From positions 4,402,001 through 4,466,000 of the forward strand of contig NZ_CP117768.1 in NCBI RefSeq assembly GCF_028623165.1: a stretch of 64,000 nt of DNA, read 5' to 3'. The first letter of the stretch is position 1. Every line of letters begins with the position of its first letter. The notes beneath the pieces are model-generated. The model was not told where the DNA came from and searched no databases. It saw only the letters and a list, made by a program, of their open reading frames with translations. The position numbers and the translations under genes are program-made. This document shows, one piece after another, positions 42,054 to 50,975 of this stretch. The stretch is from Nostoc sp. UHCC 0926. Lineage in GTDB: Bacteria; Cyanobacteriota; Cyanobacteriia; Cyanobacteriales; Nostocaceae.

Positions 42054-44435
42054 ATGAAACTAATTTCACGATCGCTAACCAAAATTAAGCACAAACTGCG
42101 TAAAACTAGTAAAGTTATTTTAGCTGGGCTGCTCATATGCCTAATGGTACGCTTATTACCTTATTTTGCGCCCCTTCGTGCCGCAGATATTGCCCAAAAT
42201 CAGTTGGCAATGCAATTTAGCGATCGCAATGGTTTACCATTAGGAACACTGCTCACCCGTGACCAAGAGCATACATCAGTAGTACCACTAAATCAGGTTT
42301 CTCCCCAGTTTATCCATGCTATTTTAGCCGCTGAAGATGGCAGCTTTTACGATCACGGGGCGTTGGATATGAAAGCAGTTGTCCGTGCCAGTAAAGAAGC
42401 CATCCACGCGAAAAGAATTGTTTCCGGTGCTTCCACAATTACCATGCAATTGGCGCGGATGTTAGATCCTGTCCCTCGCAGCTTCTCTGGTAAAGTGAGT
42501 GAGGTTTGGCTATCTTGGCGGTTAACAGCAGGGATGAATAAAGATGAAATTCTCTCTGCATATATCAATCGGCTGCCGATGGGAGGGAATATATATGGTG
42601 TGGAAGCAGCCGCGCGGACTTATTTTTCCATCCCAGCTAGTGAATTGAATCTTGCTCAAGCTAGTTTATTGGCTGCTATTCCCAATAATCCCACATACTT
42701 TAACCCTTATGAGCATTGGGAACGGCTGAAGCAGCGACAAAAATACGTCCTTAATCGGATGGTACAGGAAGAGTATATTAGTGGAGCGATCGCAGCCCGA
42801 ACACACACTGAAAAGGTTGTGTTTCAGTCTCGCCAACAGGGAATTATCGCCGCACCACACTTTTTATTTTGGTTAGCCAATCAGATTCCCCCAACCCCCC
42901 TTGAAAAGCAGGGCTATGTTCCCCCCTTAGGGGATGAATCCGTTATTCGCACGACTATAAATCGTCCTTTACAGCAGTTTGTCGAAGCACAGGTGCAGCA
43001 GGTAATTTCTTCCTTAGCCGCGAACAATGTCCATGATGCATCTGCATTGGTGATTGACAACCGCACTGGTGAAGTTTTAGCTTATGTCGGTTCACCTGAT
43101 TACTTTAATGAAGCAAAACTGGGACGCAATGATGGAGTGCAGGCGCTACGTCAACCAGGATCTACTCTCAAGCCTTTTGTGTATGAATTAGCTTTAGAAA
43201 AAGATTTAATTCACCCAAATACCATTTTGGCAGATGTACCCGCCCATTATGCAATTCCCGGCGCGAAACTTTATAGCCCAACAGATTATACCGAACGCTT
43301 TCTTGGCCCAGTGCGGGTGCGAATCGCTTTAGCAAATTCCCTAAATGTACCAGCAGTGAGGGTATTAGAAAAGGTAGGCGTGGAAACTTTCTTAGAACGA
43401 CTACATGAACTGGGATTTGAACACCTCAATCAAACACCAGAACATTATGGTTTAGGTTTGACTTTGGGTAGTGGCGAAGTCACTTTATGGGAATTAGCTA
43501 GAGCTTACGTTACTATGGCACGACTTGGAGATGCCATTCCTTTAGTAAGCACATTTTCCAATTCCCCAATCCAAAATCCGAAATCTAAAATCCGTCTTGA
43601 AAAGTTTGCTATCAAGGGAGACTTTCCTTACAACTTTTCAGAAAATTCGACGACGATATGGCAATTAATTACCAACATGCTAAGTGACAGCCATGCTCGT
43701 GCAACAGCATTTGGTGTAGACTCTGTGTTAAATTTACCCTTTCCTTCTGCTGTTAAAACTGGCACTTCTTCCAATTTTCGTGATACTTGGACAGTTGGCT
43801 TTACCACAGATTACACCGTCGCTACTTGGGTAGGCAATTTCAACGGTGAACCAATGCGACAAGTTTCAGGCGTTACAGGGGCAGCACCTTTGTGGAATCG
43901 GATTATGTTACACCTGCACGAACATCAAGAACCAGCAGGTTTTCCACCCCCAGAAGGTTTAGTGCAATTACCTGTTTGTGCAATTTCTGGGTTACGACCA
44001 ACACCAGACTGTACCTCAGTAGTGCAGGAATATTTCTATCCAGAAGATAAAATTGCCTACGAACGAGAAAACAAGTTCAATTTACCACCAGAGTATGATG
44101 AGTGGTTGGCAAAACAACAGCAATCAAATTTTACTTCTACCAATTTGAGAATTTTATCTCCGCATAATGGCGATTTATTCTTACTGTATCCAGGTGAAGA
44201 AGCGAAGCAAAAATTGGAATTTAAGCTAGCGGGAAATAAATCTGCGGATGTAGAGTGGTGGCTGAATGGTGAAAAGTTAGATACAAACTCAGCTAATTCT
44301 TTATTTTGGTATCTGCGTCCTGGTAAGTGGACTTTGGAAGCGAGAAGTGGGGAAATGAGCGACAAGGTAACTTTTCAGGTAGAGTTAGCTAGTCTTAAAC
44401 CTACGCGTCGGGGATTTTCTATTAGTAATTCTTAG
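42054..44435 (+). CDS. pbpC: Penicillin-binding protein 1C
   Basis: 793 residues. One N-terminal membrane segment (about 18-35). GT51 glycosyltransferase has AAEDGSFYDHGALDMKAVVR and GASTITMQLARM. Transpeptidase has GSTLK with the nucleophile Ser370, SLN, and KTGTSSNFRD. The C-terminal BiPBP_C domain has LRILSPHNGDLFLLYPGEE. It makes and cross-links peptidoglycan. Two in-frame repeat insertions are visible: IPPTPLEKQGYVPPLGDES (about residues 278-297) and SPIQNPKSKIRLE (about 504-516). Paired divergently with the macroglobulin-like gene. Confidence 0.93.
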   Translation: MKLISRSLTKIKHKLRKTSKVILAGLLICLMVRLLPYFAPLRAADIAQNQLAMQFSDRNGLPLGTLLTRDQEHTSVVPLNQVSPQFIHAILAAEDGSFYDHGALDMKAVVRASKEAIHAKRIVSGASTITMQLARMLDPVPRSFSGKVSEVWLSWRLTAGMNKDEILSAYINRLPMGGNIYGVEAAARTYFSIPASELNLAQASLLAAIPNNPTYFNPYEHWERLKQRQKYVLNRMVQEEYISGAIAARTHTEKVVFQSRQQGIIAAPHFLFWLANQIPPTPLEKQGYVPPLGDESVIRTTINRPLQQFVEAQVQQVISSLAANNVHDASALVIDNRTGEVLAYVGSPDYFNEAKLGRNDGVQALRQPGSTLKPFVYELALEKDLIHPNTILADVPAHYAIPGAKLYSPTDYTERFLGPVRVRIALANSLNVPAVRVLEKVGVETFLERLHELGFEHLNQTPEHYGLGLTLGSGEVTLWELARAYVTMARLGDAIPLVSTFSNSPIQNPKSKIRLEKFAIKGDFPYNFSENSTTIWQLITNMLSDSHARATAFGVDSVLNLPFPSAVKTGTSSNFRDTWTVGFTTDYTVATWVGNFNGEPMRQVSGVTGAAPLWNRIMLHLHEHQEPAGFPPPEGLVQLPVCAISGLRPTPDCTSVVQEYFYPEDKIAYERENKFNLPPEYDEWLAKQQQSNFTSTNLRILSPHNGDLFLLYPGEEAKQKLEFKLAGNKSADVEWWLNGEKLDTNSANSLFWYLRPGKWTLEARSGEMSDKVTFQVELASLKPTRRGFSISNS
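42885..42945. repeat. Short repeat inserted in the pbpC reading frame
   Basis: TCCCCCAACCCCCCTTGAAA then AGCAGGGCTATGTTCCCCCC and TTAGGGGATGA matches the C-rich/G-rich short repeat common in Nostoc intergenic DNA. Here it is read through as protein. A second tract (about 43562-43597, AATCCAAAATCCGAAATCTA) is of the CCAAAAT heptamer class. Confidence 0.65.
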
Positions 44436-44503
44436 GGAGATAGGGTAGACGCCCAGAGTTGTCGGCATCATTTAGACCTGCTATCTGGTGTTAATATAGT
44501 TAC

Positions 44504-46108
44504 TTACCGTGTCTGCTTGATAGGAATCTCAATCACAAACTCTGTACCCTTACCAGGTGCAGAAATACAGTTGATTTTTCCCTTATGCTTATCTACTATA
44601 ATCTGGTAACTAATAGATAATCCTAAGCCAGTACCTTTACCTATAGGTTTAGTAGTAAAGAAAGGGTCAAACAATCTAGTCTTAACTTCCTCGGTTATTC
44701 CTGGTCCATTATCTTTAATACTAATAATCACGCACTCTTCATTTTTAACTTGAGTATCGACAATAATAGAACTATAGTGTTTTTTAACCTCTCCTTTTAA
44801 ACACTCTGCTTCCCGTTCATATAAAGCATCAATAGCATTACTGAAGATATTCATAAATACCTGATTTAATCCTCCTGCATAACATTCAACAAGAGGCAAA
44901 TTACCATAATCTTTGATTATTGCAATTTCTTGCTGTTTATGCTTTTCTTTGAGACGATACTGTAAAATTAATAGGGTGCTATTAATTCCTTCATGAATAT
45001 CAACAGGTTTCATTTCTGCTTCATCAAGACGCGAGAAGTTACGTAAGGTTAGCACAATCTCGCAAATGCGCTCAGTACCAACTGCCATTGAGGATAAGAT
45101 TTTCGGCATATCATCAATAATAAACTCTAAATCCATCTTCTTAATCAGACTAGTTATTTCTGGATTATAATTACAATATTCTTGCTGATACAGTTTAATT
45201 AAAGTTAGTAATTGCAGACTATATTCTTTAACATGCAGCAGGTTACCAGAAATAAAATTAACTGGATTATTAATTTCATGAGCAACACCAGCAACTAGCT
45301 GACCTAATGAGGACATTTTTTCAGTTTGAATAAGTTGTACTTGAGTGTGTTGCAATTGTTGCAGTGTGTGTTGTAGTTGAAAATTTTTGTATTTTAATTT
45401 TGCCGTTCTCTCCGCTACTTGCATTTCTAACCTACAATTCGCTTCTTCTAAAGCGGCTTGTGCAATTTTTTTAGCCTTTAAGTATTGCTGCAATAAATGC
45501 AATACTAAAAGCCATGCCGGAATCAGCATTATTAAACTTATAATAGATTCTAAAACTGCCCAAAATATTCTTTTGTAATATTCATCAACTTTCTGCTGTA
45601 ACTCAAGTGAGATATTACGGTTTCTTTTTGCAACACCATCAGCATAAATGTGCTTCTGTGTTTCATATTCGCGGTTGGAAAGTAGTAGTTGTGCTGTCTC
45701 TTTGTGATTTTTATTAACTAATTCAAAAGATTCATATTCCATTGTAACCAAGCGCTGATTAGCAACATCAATTTTTTTGGCATCCTCATTTTTATATGCT
45801 TGAGGAGCCAGTTTAATAGATTCTTTAATAGCAATGTCAAGTTTAGGTTCAAATTGGCGATATCGTTCCTCCCAAGTAGAGTTACCTGTAGCAGCATTCA
45901 TGCGGGCTGACATCGTTAATACTTCATCAAGATAAGTAATTTCATCACTCAGCGTTTGTAGTTTAAATTCATGTTTAGTAATACTATTGAAGTTATAATA
46001 TGCTTGCCAGTTGAGCCAAATTTGAGGAAGAAACAAGAGTAATGTCAGCAGTACTGTTACAGTTACTAGTTGAGAGGCAACGAATCTCACTTTATAAGGT
46101 AGGTACAT
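44504..46108 (-). CDS. Membrane sensor histidine kinase
   Basis: 534 residues. TM1 about 10-30 (LVTVTVLLTLLLFLPQIW), an extracytoplasmic helical sensor domain about 35-180, TM2 about 183-207 (ISLIMLIPAWLLVLHLLQ), a coiled coil about 210-255, HisKA with His277 in GVAHEINNPVNF, and HATPase with NAIDAL, DNGPGI and GTGLGLSISY. This is the cyanobacterial class with a C-terminal kinase of the NtrB-like type. No response regulator is adjacent, so its partner is unknown. Convergent with pbpC. Confidence 0.9.
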   Translation of the reverse strand: MYLPYKVRFVASQLVTVTVLLTLLLFLPQIWLNWQAYYNFNSITKHEFKLQTLSDEITYLDEVLTMSARMNAATGNSTWEERYRQFEPKLDIAIKESIKLAPQAYKNEDAKKIDVANQRLVTMEYESFELVNKNHKETAQLLLSNREYETQKHIYADGVAKRNRNISLELQQKVDEYYKRIFWAVLESIISLIMLIPAWLLVLHLLQQYLKAKKIAQAALEEANCRLEMQVAERTAKLKYKNFQLQHTLQQLQHTQVQLIQTEKMSSLGQLVAGVAHEINNPVNFISGNLLHVKEYSLQLLTLIKLYQQEYCNYNPEITSLIKKMDLEFIIDDMPKILSSMAVGTERICEIVLTLRNFSRLDEAEMKPVDIHEGINSTLLILQYRLKEKHKQQEIAIIKDYGNLPLVECYAGGLNQVFMNIFSNAIDALYEREAECLKGEVKKHYSSIIVDTQVKNEECVIISIKDNGPGITEEVKTRLFDPFFTTKPIGKGTGLGLSISYQIIVDKHKGKINCISAPGKGTEFVIEIPIKQTR

Positions 46109-46166
46109 TTTAATAGTATTCTTTAGATATTGTATTAAAAGTAGATATTAACCAAATTTAATCCAA

Positions 46167-46658
46167 TTATATAAGTTTTATATGCTCAGGATTAATCCCA
46201 AAAAAATTTCTTAAATATCCTACAGTTTCAGCTTTATAAATTTCAAAGTCAATTTTATTTATTTGTTTAATTTTAATGCTTTTGCCATAGATAAAACCTA
46301 AATTAAAAATTATTAAATCTAACGTGGAAAAATTATAAGGATATGGATATATAAATTTAGCAAAAAATTTATATATGAATAAATGTAGTTTATTAGTCTT
46401 GAAGTCATTGCCCATTGTAAATCCAATTACAAAAGCTTCATCTTGAGGAGAAAGACCTCTACCTAAAAGTATGTGAATATAATCATGATGGCGCAGACTA
46501 ATTTTTCCAGGTAACGCCAATAGACTATTAGGGTTCTCTAGTAACCAAATTACAAAAGGAATTTTAGGTTTATGTAAACTAAATACTACTGAATGTACTT
46601 CATTTAAATTCATTTGAGCTATATCCAGTTGAACAGTTTCATCTAAATCAAAAGCCAT
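46167..46658 (-). CDS. Hypothetical protein with Coq4-like HDxxH motif
   Basis: 163 residues, AT-rich gene. The central stretch RHHDYIHILLGRGLSPQDE has the spacing H-D-x-x-H-x11-E of the zinc site in Coq4-type proteins, followed by AFVIGFTMGN and an aromatic-rich helix region (FFAKFIYPYPYNF). It lacks a signal peptide. Coq4 proteins support ubiquinone synthesis, but cyanobacteria make plastoquinone and the resemblance beyond the motif is modest, so no function is claimed. It lies 58 nt upstream of the sensor kinase in the same direction and may be co-transcribed. Confidence 0.65.
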   Translation of the reverse strand: MAFDLDETVQLDIAQMNLNEVHSVVFSLHKPKIPFVIWLLENPNSLLALPGKISLRHHDYIHILLGRGLSPQDEAFVIGFTMGNDFKTNKLHLFIYKFFAKFIYPYPYNFSTLDLIIFNLGFIYGKSIKIKQINKIDFEIYKAETVGYLRNFFGINPEHIKLI

Positions 46659-47166
46659 CTGTTTATTTGTAACAAAAGAACTAACTTATTAATATTTCTT
46701 TTTCTTCTAATTTGTCTATATTTACCAAAAAAATTATTTTTATTTTCATATTAAATATAATAACACCTATTCTTTGTGAAGCTTAAGTGTTATTACTTAG
46801 ATTTTCTATCAGGGCAAAGGCATCTAAATGAGGAATCATCGACTGATACAGATTGCTGCAATTCTGCTGTGAGAAACTGCCTAAAATAATAATTAGGATG
46901 CCCGTTCGCCGCAAGGCGTCCCGTTAGGGAAAGAAGACCGCACCGGCTCTCCAACGCAGTGGCTCCCTGATGTATTTCAAAAATCAAATAGGAGTCCTGA
47001 ATACTATCTAATTATCCTTGCTGGTACAGTTATCACAAGACCAAAGACTAGGACTTACGCACAGATGTTTTGATCTGAATTGACAGATAAACTTGTACGA
47101 TCGCTCTGGGGTGACGTAGGCGTAGCCCGCCGTAGGCATAGCATTTTATAGAATTGGTGAGGAATT
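46659..47166. other. Non-coding gap with short repeats
   Basis: 46659-46790 is AT-rich and would hold the promoter for the minus-strand pair. 46905-46975 and 47110-47142 are GC-rich Nostoc repeats (CGCCGCAAGGCGTCCCGTTAGG; GACGTAGGCGTAGCCCGCCG). Frames on the minus strand here read through repeats and are not called. Confidence 0.55.
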
Positions 47167-48210
47167 TTGGACAATAACACCGATAATCTCAACTCATTCC
47201 GGGCCTTGGCACTCCAAGTTACGTGCCATGCAGTCAACCAAGCAAGCGATCGCCACCAAGCGCGATCGCTCATGCAAAACTCCATCAATCGCCTAGCTCA
47301 ACAAATTGCTGCCAGTATCGCTTTCATTGGCTTTGATTGTCGTTTAATTGTACTGCCAGAATATTTCCTCACTGGTTTCCCGATGGGAGATTCTCTTTTA
47401 GGGTGGGCAGAAAAAGCTGGTGTGGAAATGGCTGGTGCTGAGTATGAGGCACTTGGTAAAATTGCTCAAAAGCATAAAATCTTTTTAGCTGGTAACGCCT
47501 ACGAAGTTGATCCCAACTTTCCCGGATTGTACTTCCAAACCTGCTTTATTCTTGACCCCTCTGGCTCAATTGTTTTGCGGTATCGGCGGCTGAATTCCTT
47601 GTTTGCTCCCACACCCCATGATGTTTGGGATAAGTATCTTGACTGCTATGGTTTAGAGGGAGTTTTCCCCGTAGCCAAAACTGCGATCGGTAATTTGGCA
47701 GCTTTAGCATCAGAAGAAATTTTGTATCCAGAAGTGGCGCGGTGTCTGGCGATGCGAGGAGCGGAGATTTTTGTGCATTCCACCTCAGAAGTGTATAACA
47801 AAAACCTCACCCCCAAAGACGCGGCAAAAATCACTCGCGCTGTCGAAAATATGGCATACGTAGTTTCAGCAAATACCGCAGGCATCGCTAATATTGCCAT
47901 CCCCATTGCTTCGGCTGATGGTGGATCTAAAATCATTGACCATCGCGGAATCGTTTTAGCAGAGACAGGTGCAGGCGAGAGCATGGCAGCATTTGCAGAG
48001 ATTGATTTAGGAGCATTACGCCGCGATCGCCGCCGACCGGGGTTAAATAATTTACTTGCACGCCAGCGGTTTGAGCTATACGCCGAAAGTTACCGCCAGT
48101 CACACTTTTACCCCGCTAATACTATGCTGGAGGGAGAAGTAGACCGTAAACACTTCCTCCAAACGCAGCAAGCCACCATTGAGCGGTTAGCCAAACTGGG
48201 AATAATTTGA
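47167..48210 (+). CDS. Nitrilase-superfamily protein lacking the catalytic Cys
   Basis: 347 residues. Starts at TTG 47167 with GAGGA 5 nt upstream; no later Met keeps the first beta strand (FRALALQVTCHAVN). The fold is clear: LIVLPEYFLTGFPMG (catalytic Glu), IFLAGNAYEVD, IVLRYRRLN, NLAALASEEILYPEVARCLA and AYVVSANTAG. The catalytic Cys position (CYDxxFPE in active members) is Ser in SEEILYPE, and the catalytic Lys region reads YRRLN. It is therefore probably not a normal C-N hydrolase, or uses altered chemistry. It is followed by an aldehyde dehydrogenase gene 285 nt away in the same direction, a likely functional pair. Confidence 0.8.
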   Translation: MDNNTDNLNSFRALALQVTCHAVNQASDRHQARSLMQNSINRLAQQIAASIAFIGFDCRLIVLPEYFLTGFPMGDSLLGWAEKAGVEMAGAEYEALGKIAQKHKIFLAGNAYEVDPNFPGLYFQTCFILDPSGSIVLRYRRLNSLFAPTPHDVWDKYLDCYGLEGVFPVAKTAIGNLAALASEEILYPEVARCLAMRGAEIFVHSTSEVYNKNLTPKDAAKITRAVENMAYVVSANTAGIANIAIPIASADGGSKIIDHRGIVLAETGAGESMAAFAEIDLGALRRDRRRPGLNNLLARQRFELYAESYRQSHFYPANTMLEGEVDRKHFLQTQQATIERLAKLGII

Positions 48211-48330
48211 ATTTGGGAATGGGGCACTGGGGAGCCACTGCGTTGCCGGGGTTCCCCCGGTATGTTCTATGCAGCGTCTTTCTTAGGAGAAGCAAGTGGC
48301 GTCATGGGACATTGGAATACAAAAAAAATA

Positions 48331-48490
48331 ACTCCTGTACAGACGCGATTAATCGCGTCTCTCCTAACTCCTGTACAGACGCGATTAATCGCGTCTCTAC
48401 TTCTAACTCCTGTACAGATGTGATTAATCGCGTCTCTCCTAACTCCTGTACAGACGCGATTAATCGCGTCTCTCCTAACTCCTAACTCAT
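48331..48490. repeat. Array of four palindromic units
   Basis: AGACGCGATTAATCGCGTCT, a perfect 20-bp palindrome, occurs at 48341-48360, 48377-48396 and 48452-48471, with a mutated copy at 48416-48435. Spacers are variants of CTCCTAACTCCTGTAC. It lies in the nitrilase/aldehyde dehydrogenase spacer, so it would be transcribed and fold. Confidence 0.9.
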
Positions 48491-48495
48491 GCCTC

Positions 48496-49917
48496 ATGAC
48501 AAAACCAATAGAAGTCCGCAATCCCCGAACTGGCAAATTTGACTACGTAATTATCCCGGCGCCCCCAAGGCTGCTGGCACAGCAATGTAAGCGCACCCGC
48601 AGGGCGCAAGTTCGCTGGCAGCAGTTGGGTTTAGAGGGGAGAATTGAAGCCTTACAGCAGTGGAAACAAGCGATATTATCTGGACGCGATCGCTTAACGG
48701 AAGCTTTAGTAAATGATACGGGAAGATTATCAACCTCGGTATTAGAAATAGACTCCTTCCTCTCTAGCATTGATCGCTGGTGTAAGTTAGCGCCGGAATT
48801 GCTGCAAGAATCTGCAAAAAATACAGCAATTCCGTTTATCGCCTTGCAACAAACATCTGTTCCTTATCCCCTGGTTGGGGTAATTAGCCCGTGGAATTTT
48901 CCGCTGTTGCTGTCTACCATTGATACCATTCCGGCATTGCTGGCGGGTTGTGCCGTCATTGTCAAACCCAGTGAAATCGCTCCCCGCTTCGTAGCACCAC
49001 TGACAACAGCACTCAACGCCGTTCCCAAATTGCGCGAGGTCTTAACTTTTGTTGAAGGGGCAGGCGCAACCGGATCTGTTTTGATTGAAAATGTAGATTT
49101 GGTATGTTTTACAGGCAGTGTGGCCACAGGGAGAAAAGTGGCAGAAGCGGCTGCTAAACGGTTTATTCCAGCTTTTTTGGAATTAGGAGGAAAAGATCCT
49201 GCGATCGTTTTAGAATCAGCCAATTTAGAATTAGCAACCTCAGCAATATTGTGGGGTTCCGTCGTCAACACCGGACAGTCATGCCTATCAATTGAGCGAA
49301 TTTATGTTGCTGAATCGATATTTGAAAAGTTTTACCATCAACTAGTAGCCAAAGCTTATCGCCTTGAGCTAGCCTACCCTACAATCGAAAGTGGAGAAAT
49401 TGGCCCCATCATCGCCGAAAGACAAGCAGCCATTATTAGCGACCATCTCCTAGATGCAGTTGAAAAGGGAGCAGTAATTCACTGCGGCGGTGTAATTGAA
49501 GACTTAGGTGGAGGTTGGTGGTGTCGTCCGACAGTTCTCACCCAGGTTAATCATTCCATGAAAGTCATGACCGAAGAGACTTTCGGCCCGATTATGCCAG
49601 TCATGCCTTTTTCCACAGTAGAGGAAGCAGTCTCTTTAGCGAACGACTCAATTTATGGATTGAGTGCCGCTGTGTTTGCCGAGTCAGAAGCAGAAGCCTT
49701 AAAAGTTGCCCACCAGATAGATGCAGGTGCCATCAGTATCAACGATGCTGCACTCACTGCCCTTATGCATGAGGGAGAGAAAAACGCCTTTAAATTCTCT
49801 GGTTTGGGAGGGTCACGCATGGGTGCGGCAGCGTTGAAACGGTTCATGCGAAAAAAAGCTATTTTGATCAAAACTAACGCTACTAATGACCCTTGGTGGT
49901 TTGATAGTGAAGCTTGA
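48496..49917 (+). CDS. NAD(P)-dependent aldehyde dehydrogenase
   Basis: 473 residues. VGVISPWNFPLLLSTIDTIP, VIVKPSEIAPRF, VCFTGSVATGRKVAEAA, catalytic Glu in FLELGGKDPAIV, and catalytic Cys in NTGQSCLSIERIYV; TEETFGPIMPVMPF is also typical. Oxidises an aldehyde to the acid; substrate unknown. It lacks an N-terminal signal. ATG at 48496 lies just after the palindrome array, and a TCATGCCTCATGAC context gives no clear ribosome site. Confidence 0.92.
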   Translation: MTKPIEVRNPRTGKFDYVIIPAPPRLLAQQCKRTRRAQVRWQQLGLEGRIEALQQWKQAILSGRDRLTEALVNDTGRLSTSVLEIDSFLSSIDRWCKLAPELLQESAKNTAIPFIALQQTSVPYPLVGVISPWNFPLLLSTIDTIPALLAGCAVIVKPSEIAPRFVAPLTTALNAVPKLREVLTFVEGAGATGSVLIENVDLVCFTGSVATGRKVAEAAAKRFIPAFLELGGKDPAIVLESANLELATSAILWGSVVNTGQSCLSIERIYVAESIFEKFYHQLVAKAYRLELAYPTIESGEIGPIIAERQAAIISDHLLDAVEKGAVIHCGGVIEDLGGGWWCRPTVLTQVNHSMKVMTEETFGPIMPVMPFSTVEEAVSLANDSIYGLSAAVFAESEAEALKVAHQIDAGAISINDAALTALMHEGEKNAFKFSGLGGSRMGAAALKRFMRKKAILIKTNATNDPWWFDSEA

Positions 49918-49941
49918 CACTCTCAGTTAATAAATTAAAAT

Positions 49942-50018
49942 GTAGGGTGCGTTATCTCTGAGAGTACGGCACCGTCAACAATTCAAGGTGCGTTAGCCTA
50001 CGGCATAACACACCCTAC
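49942..50018. repeat. GTAGGGTGCGTTA-type palindromic repeat
   Basis: GTAGGGTGCGTTAT at 49942-49955 faces ATAACACACCCTAC at 50005-50018. Same family as 21080-21169 and the shorter 50877-50907 (TAGGGTGTGTTATGCCGCAG). Confidence 0.75.
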
Positions 50019-50073
50019 TACAAATTTATGTGGATTCATATACATTGAATTTTTCTTGCCGACTTACTTAATG

Positions 50074-50262
50074 CATCGACTCACAATGGCATTGCATCGA
50101 CTCACAATGCGATTGCATCAACTCACAATGGCATTGTATCGACTCACAATGCGATTGCATCAACTCACAATCGTATTGCATCGACTCACAATGCGATTGC
50201 ATCAACTCACAATCGTATTGCATCGACTTACAATGTTAATGCATCGACTTACAATGCCAATG
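50074..50262. repeat. 21-bp tandem repeat, nine copies
   Basis: The unit CATCGACTCACAATGGCATTG varies mainly at CATC(G/A)ACT and at the AATG(G/C)(C/G)ATT block. A plus-strand frame from ATG 50071 reads HRLTMAL/HQLTMRL heptads to 50355 but has no ribosome site, so coding is doubtful. The period is the same as in the array at 11578-11808, but the sequence is unrelated. Confidence 0.88.
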
Positions 50263-50368
50263 CTAATATTCAGCAGTTTTTGTAGGGTGAGCATTGCTTA
50301 CCCGGTCAAACTGGTATTTTTACCTTGTGTTGTGCGTCTTACCTACGTTTTTTGAGAGGTGAATTGCA

Positions 50369-50815
50369 ATGTCAAATATTCGAGAAGGAATGCCCGTACT
50401 TGCCCGTCATGAAGGAGATTGGGTAGGAACTTATACATTAATTGATACAGCAGGAAAAATCCTCGACAAGTATGAGTCTCACTTAACTTGTCAATTTCCA
50501 GAAAATGGCCCTCATCCCTACTACCAAATCAATCGCTACAATTGGTCTGATGGTAAACGAGAAGAGTATGAATTTCCAGGAAGCTATAAAGATAATAAGC
50601 TCTGGTTTGACACCGATCGCATTCAAGGAAAAGCTTGGGAAGTAGACGATTCAGTTGTTATTTTGTGGTTTAGTTATAAGACAAACCCGGAAATGAGCTT
50701 ATATGAAATGATCTACATTAGTCCTGACAATAACAATCGTGCTCGCACTTGGCATTGGTTTAAGAACAATCAAATCTTTCAACGCACCCTAATTCAAGAA
50801 GAACGGCTAAAATAG
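50369..50815 (+). CDS. Small lipocalin-like (DUF3598-type) hypothetical protein
   Basis: 148 residues, cytoplasmic, start ATG 50369 with GAGAGG about 9 nt upstream. It is rich in beta-strand-like aromatic alternation (LARHEGDWVGTYTLID, THLTCQF-like strand, YYQINRYNWSDGK, NKLWFDTDRIQGKAWE, MIYISPDNNNRARTWHWF). This fits the small beta-barrel proteins annotated DUF3598 in cyanobacteria. No catalytic motif is seen. Family assignment is from memory and tentative. Confidence 0.75.
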   Translation: MSNIREGMPVLARHEGDWVGTYTLIDTAGKILDKYESHLTCQFPENGPHPYYQINRYNWSDGKREEYEFPGSYKDNKLWFDTDRIQGKAWEVDDSVVILWFSYKTNPEMSLYEMIYISPDNNNRARTWHWFKNNQIFQRTLIQEERLK

Positions 50816-50975
50816 TAATTTCTCCCCTCAGAGATAAGCACTCATTTTTTTATTCTCCAGTAGTTTTGTAGTTTTGTAGGGTGTGTTATGCCGCAGGCTA
50901 ACACACCATCTTAGATTTTCAGTGCATTATGGACATTAGTCCTAATGCACCCAACCAGATTAGTAAGGTACATGC

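Noticed and set aside
46793..46987. 64-codon minus-strand frame
   Set aside because: Its middle is a GC-rich Nostoc repeat; no ribosome site.
47055..47288. 77-codon minus-strand frame
   Set aside because: Overlaps the start of the nitrilase-fold gene on the other strand and reads through repeat DNA.
50071..50355. Heptad-repeat protein from the nine-unit array
   Set aside because: ATG present but no ribosome site, and the frame runs on into palindromic repeat DNA; left as a repeat with coding doubtful.
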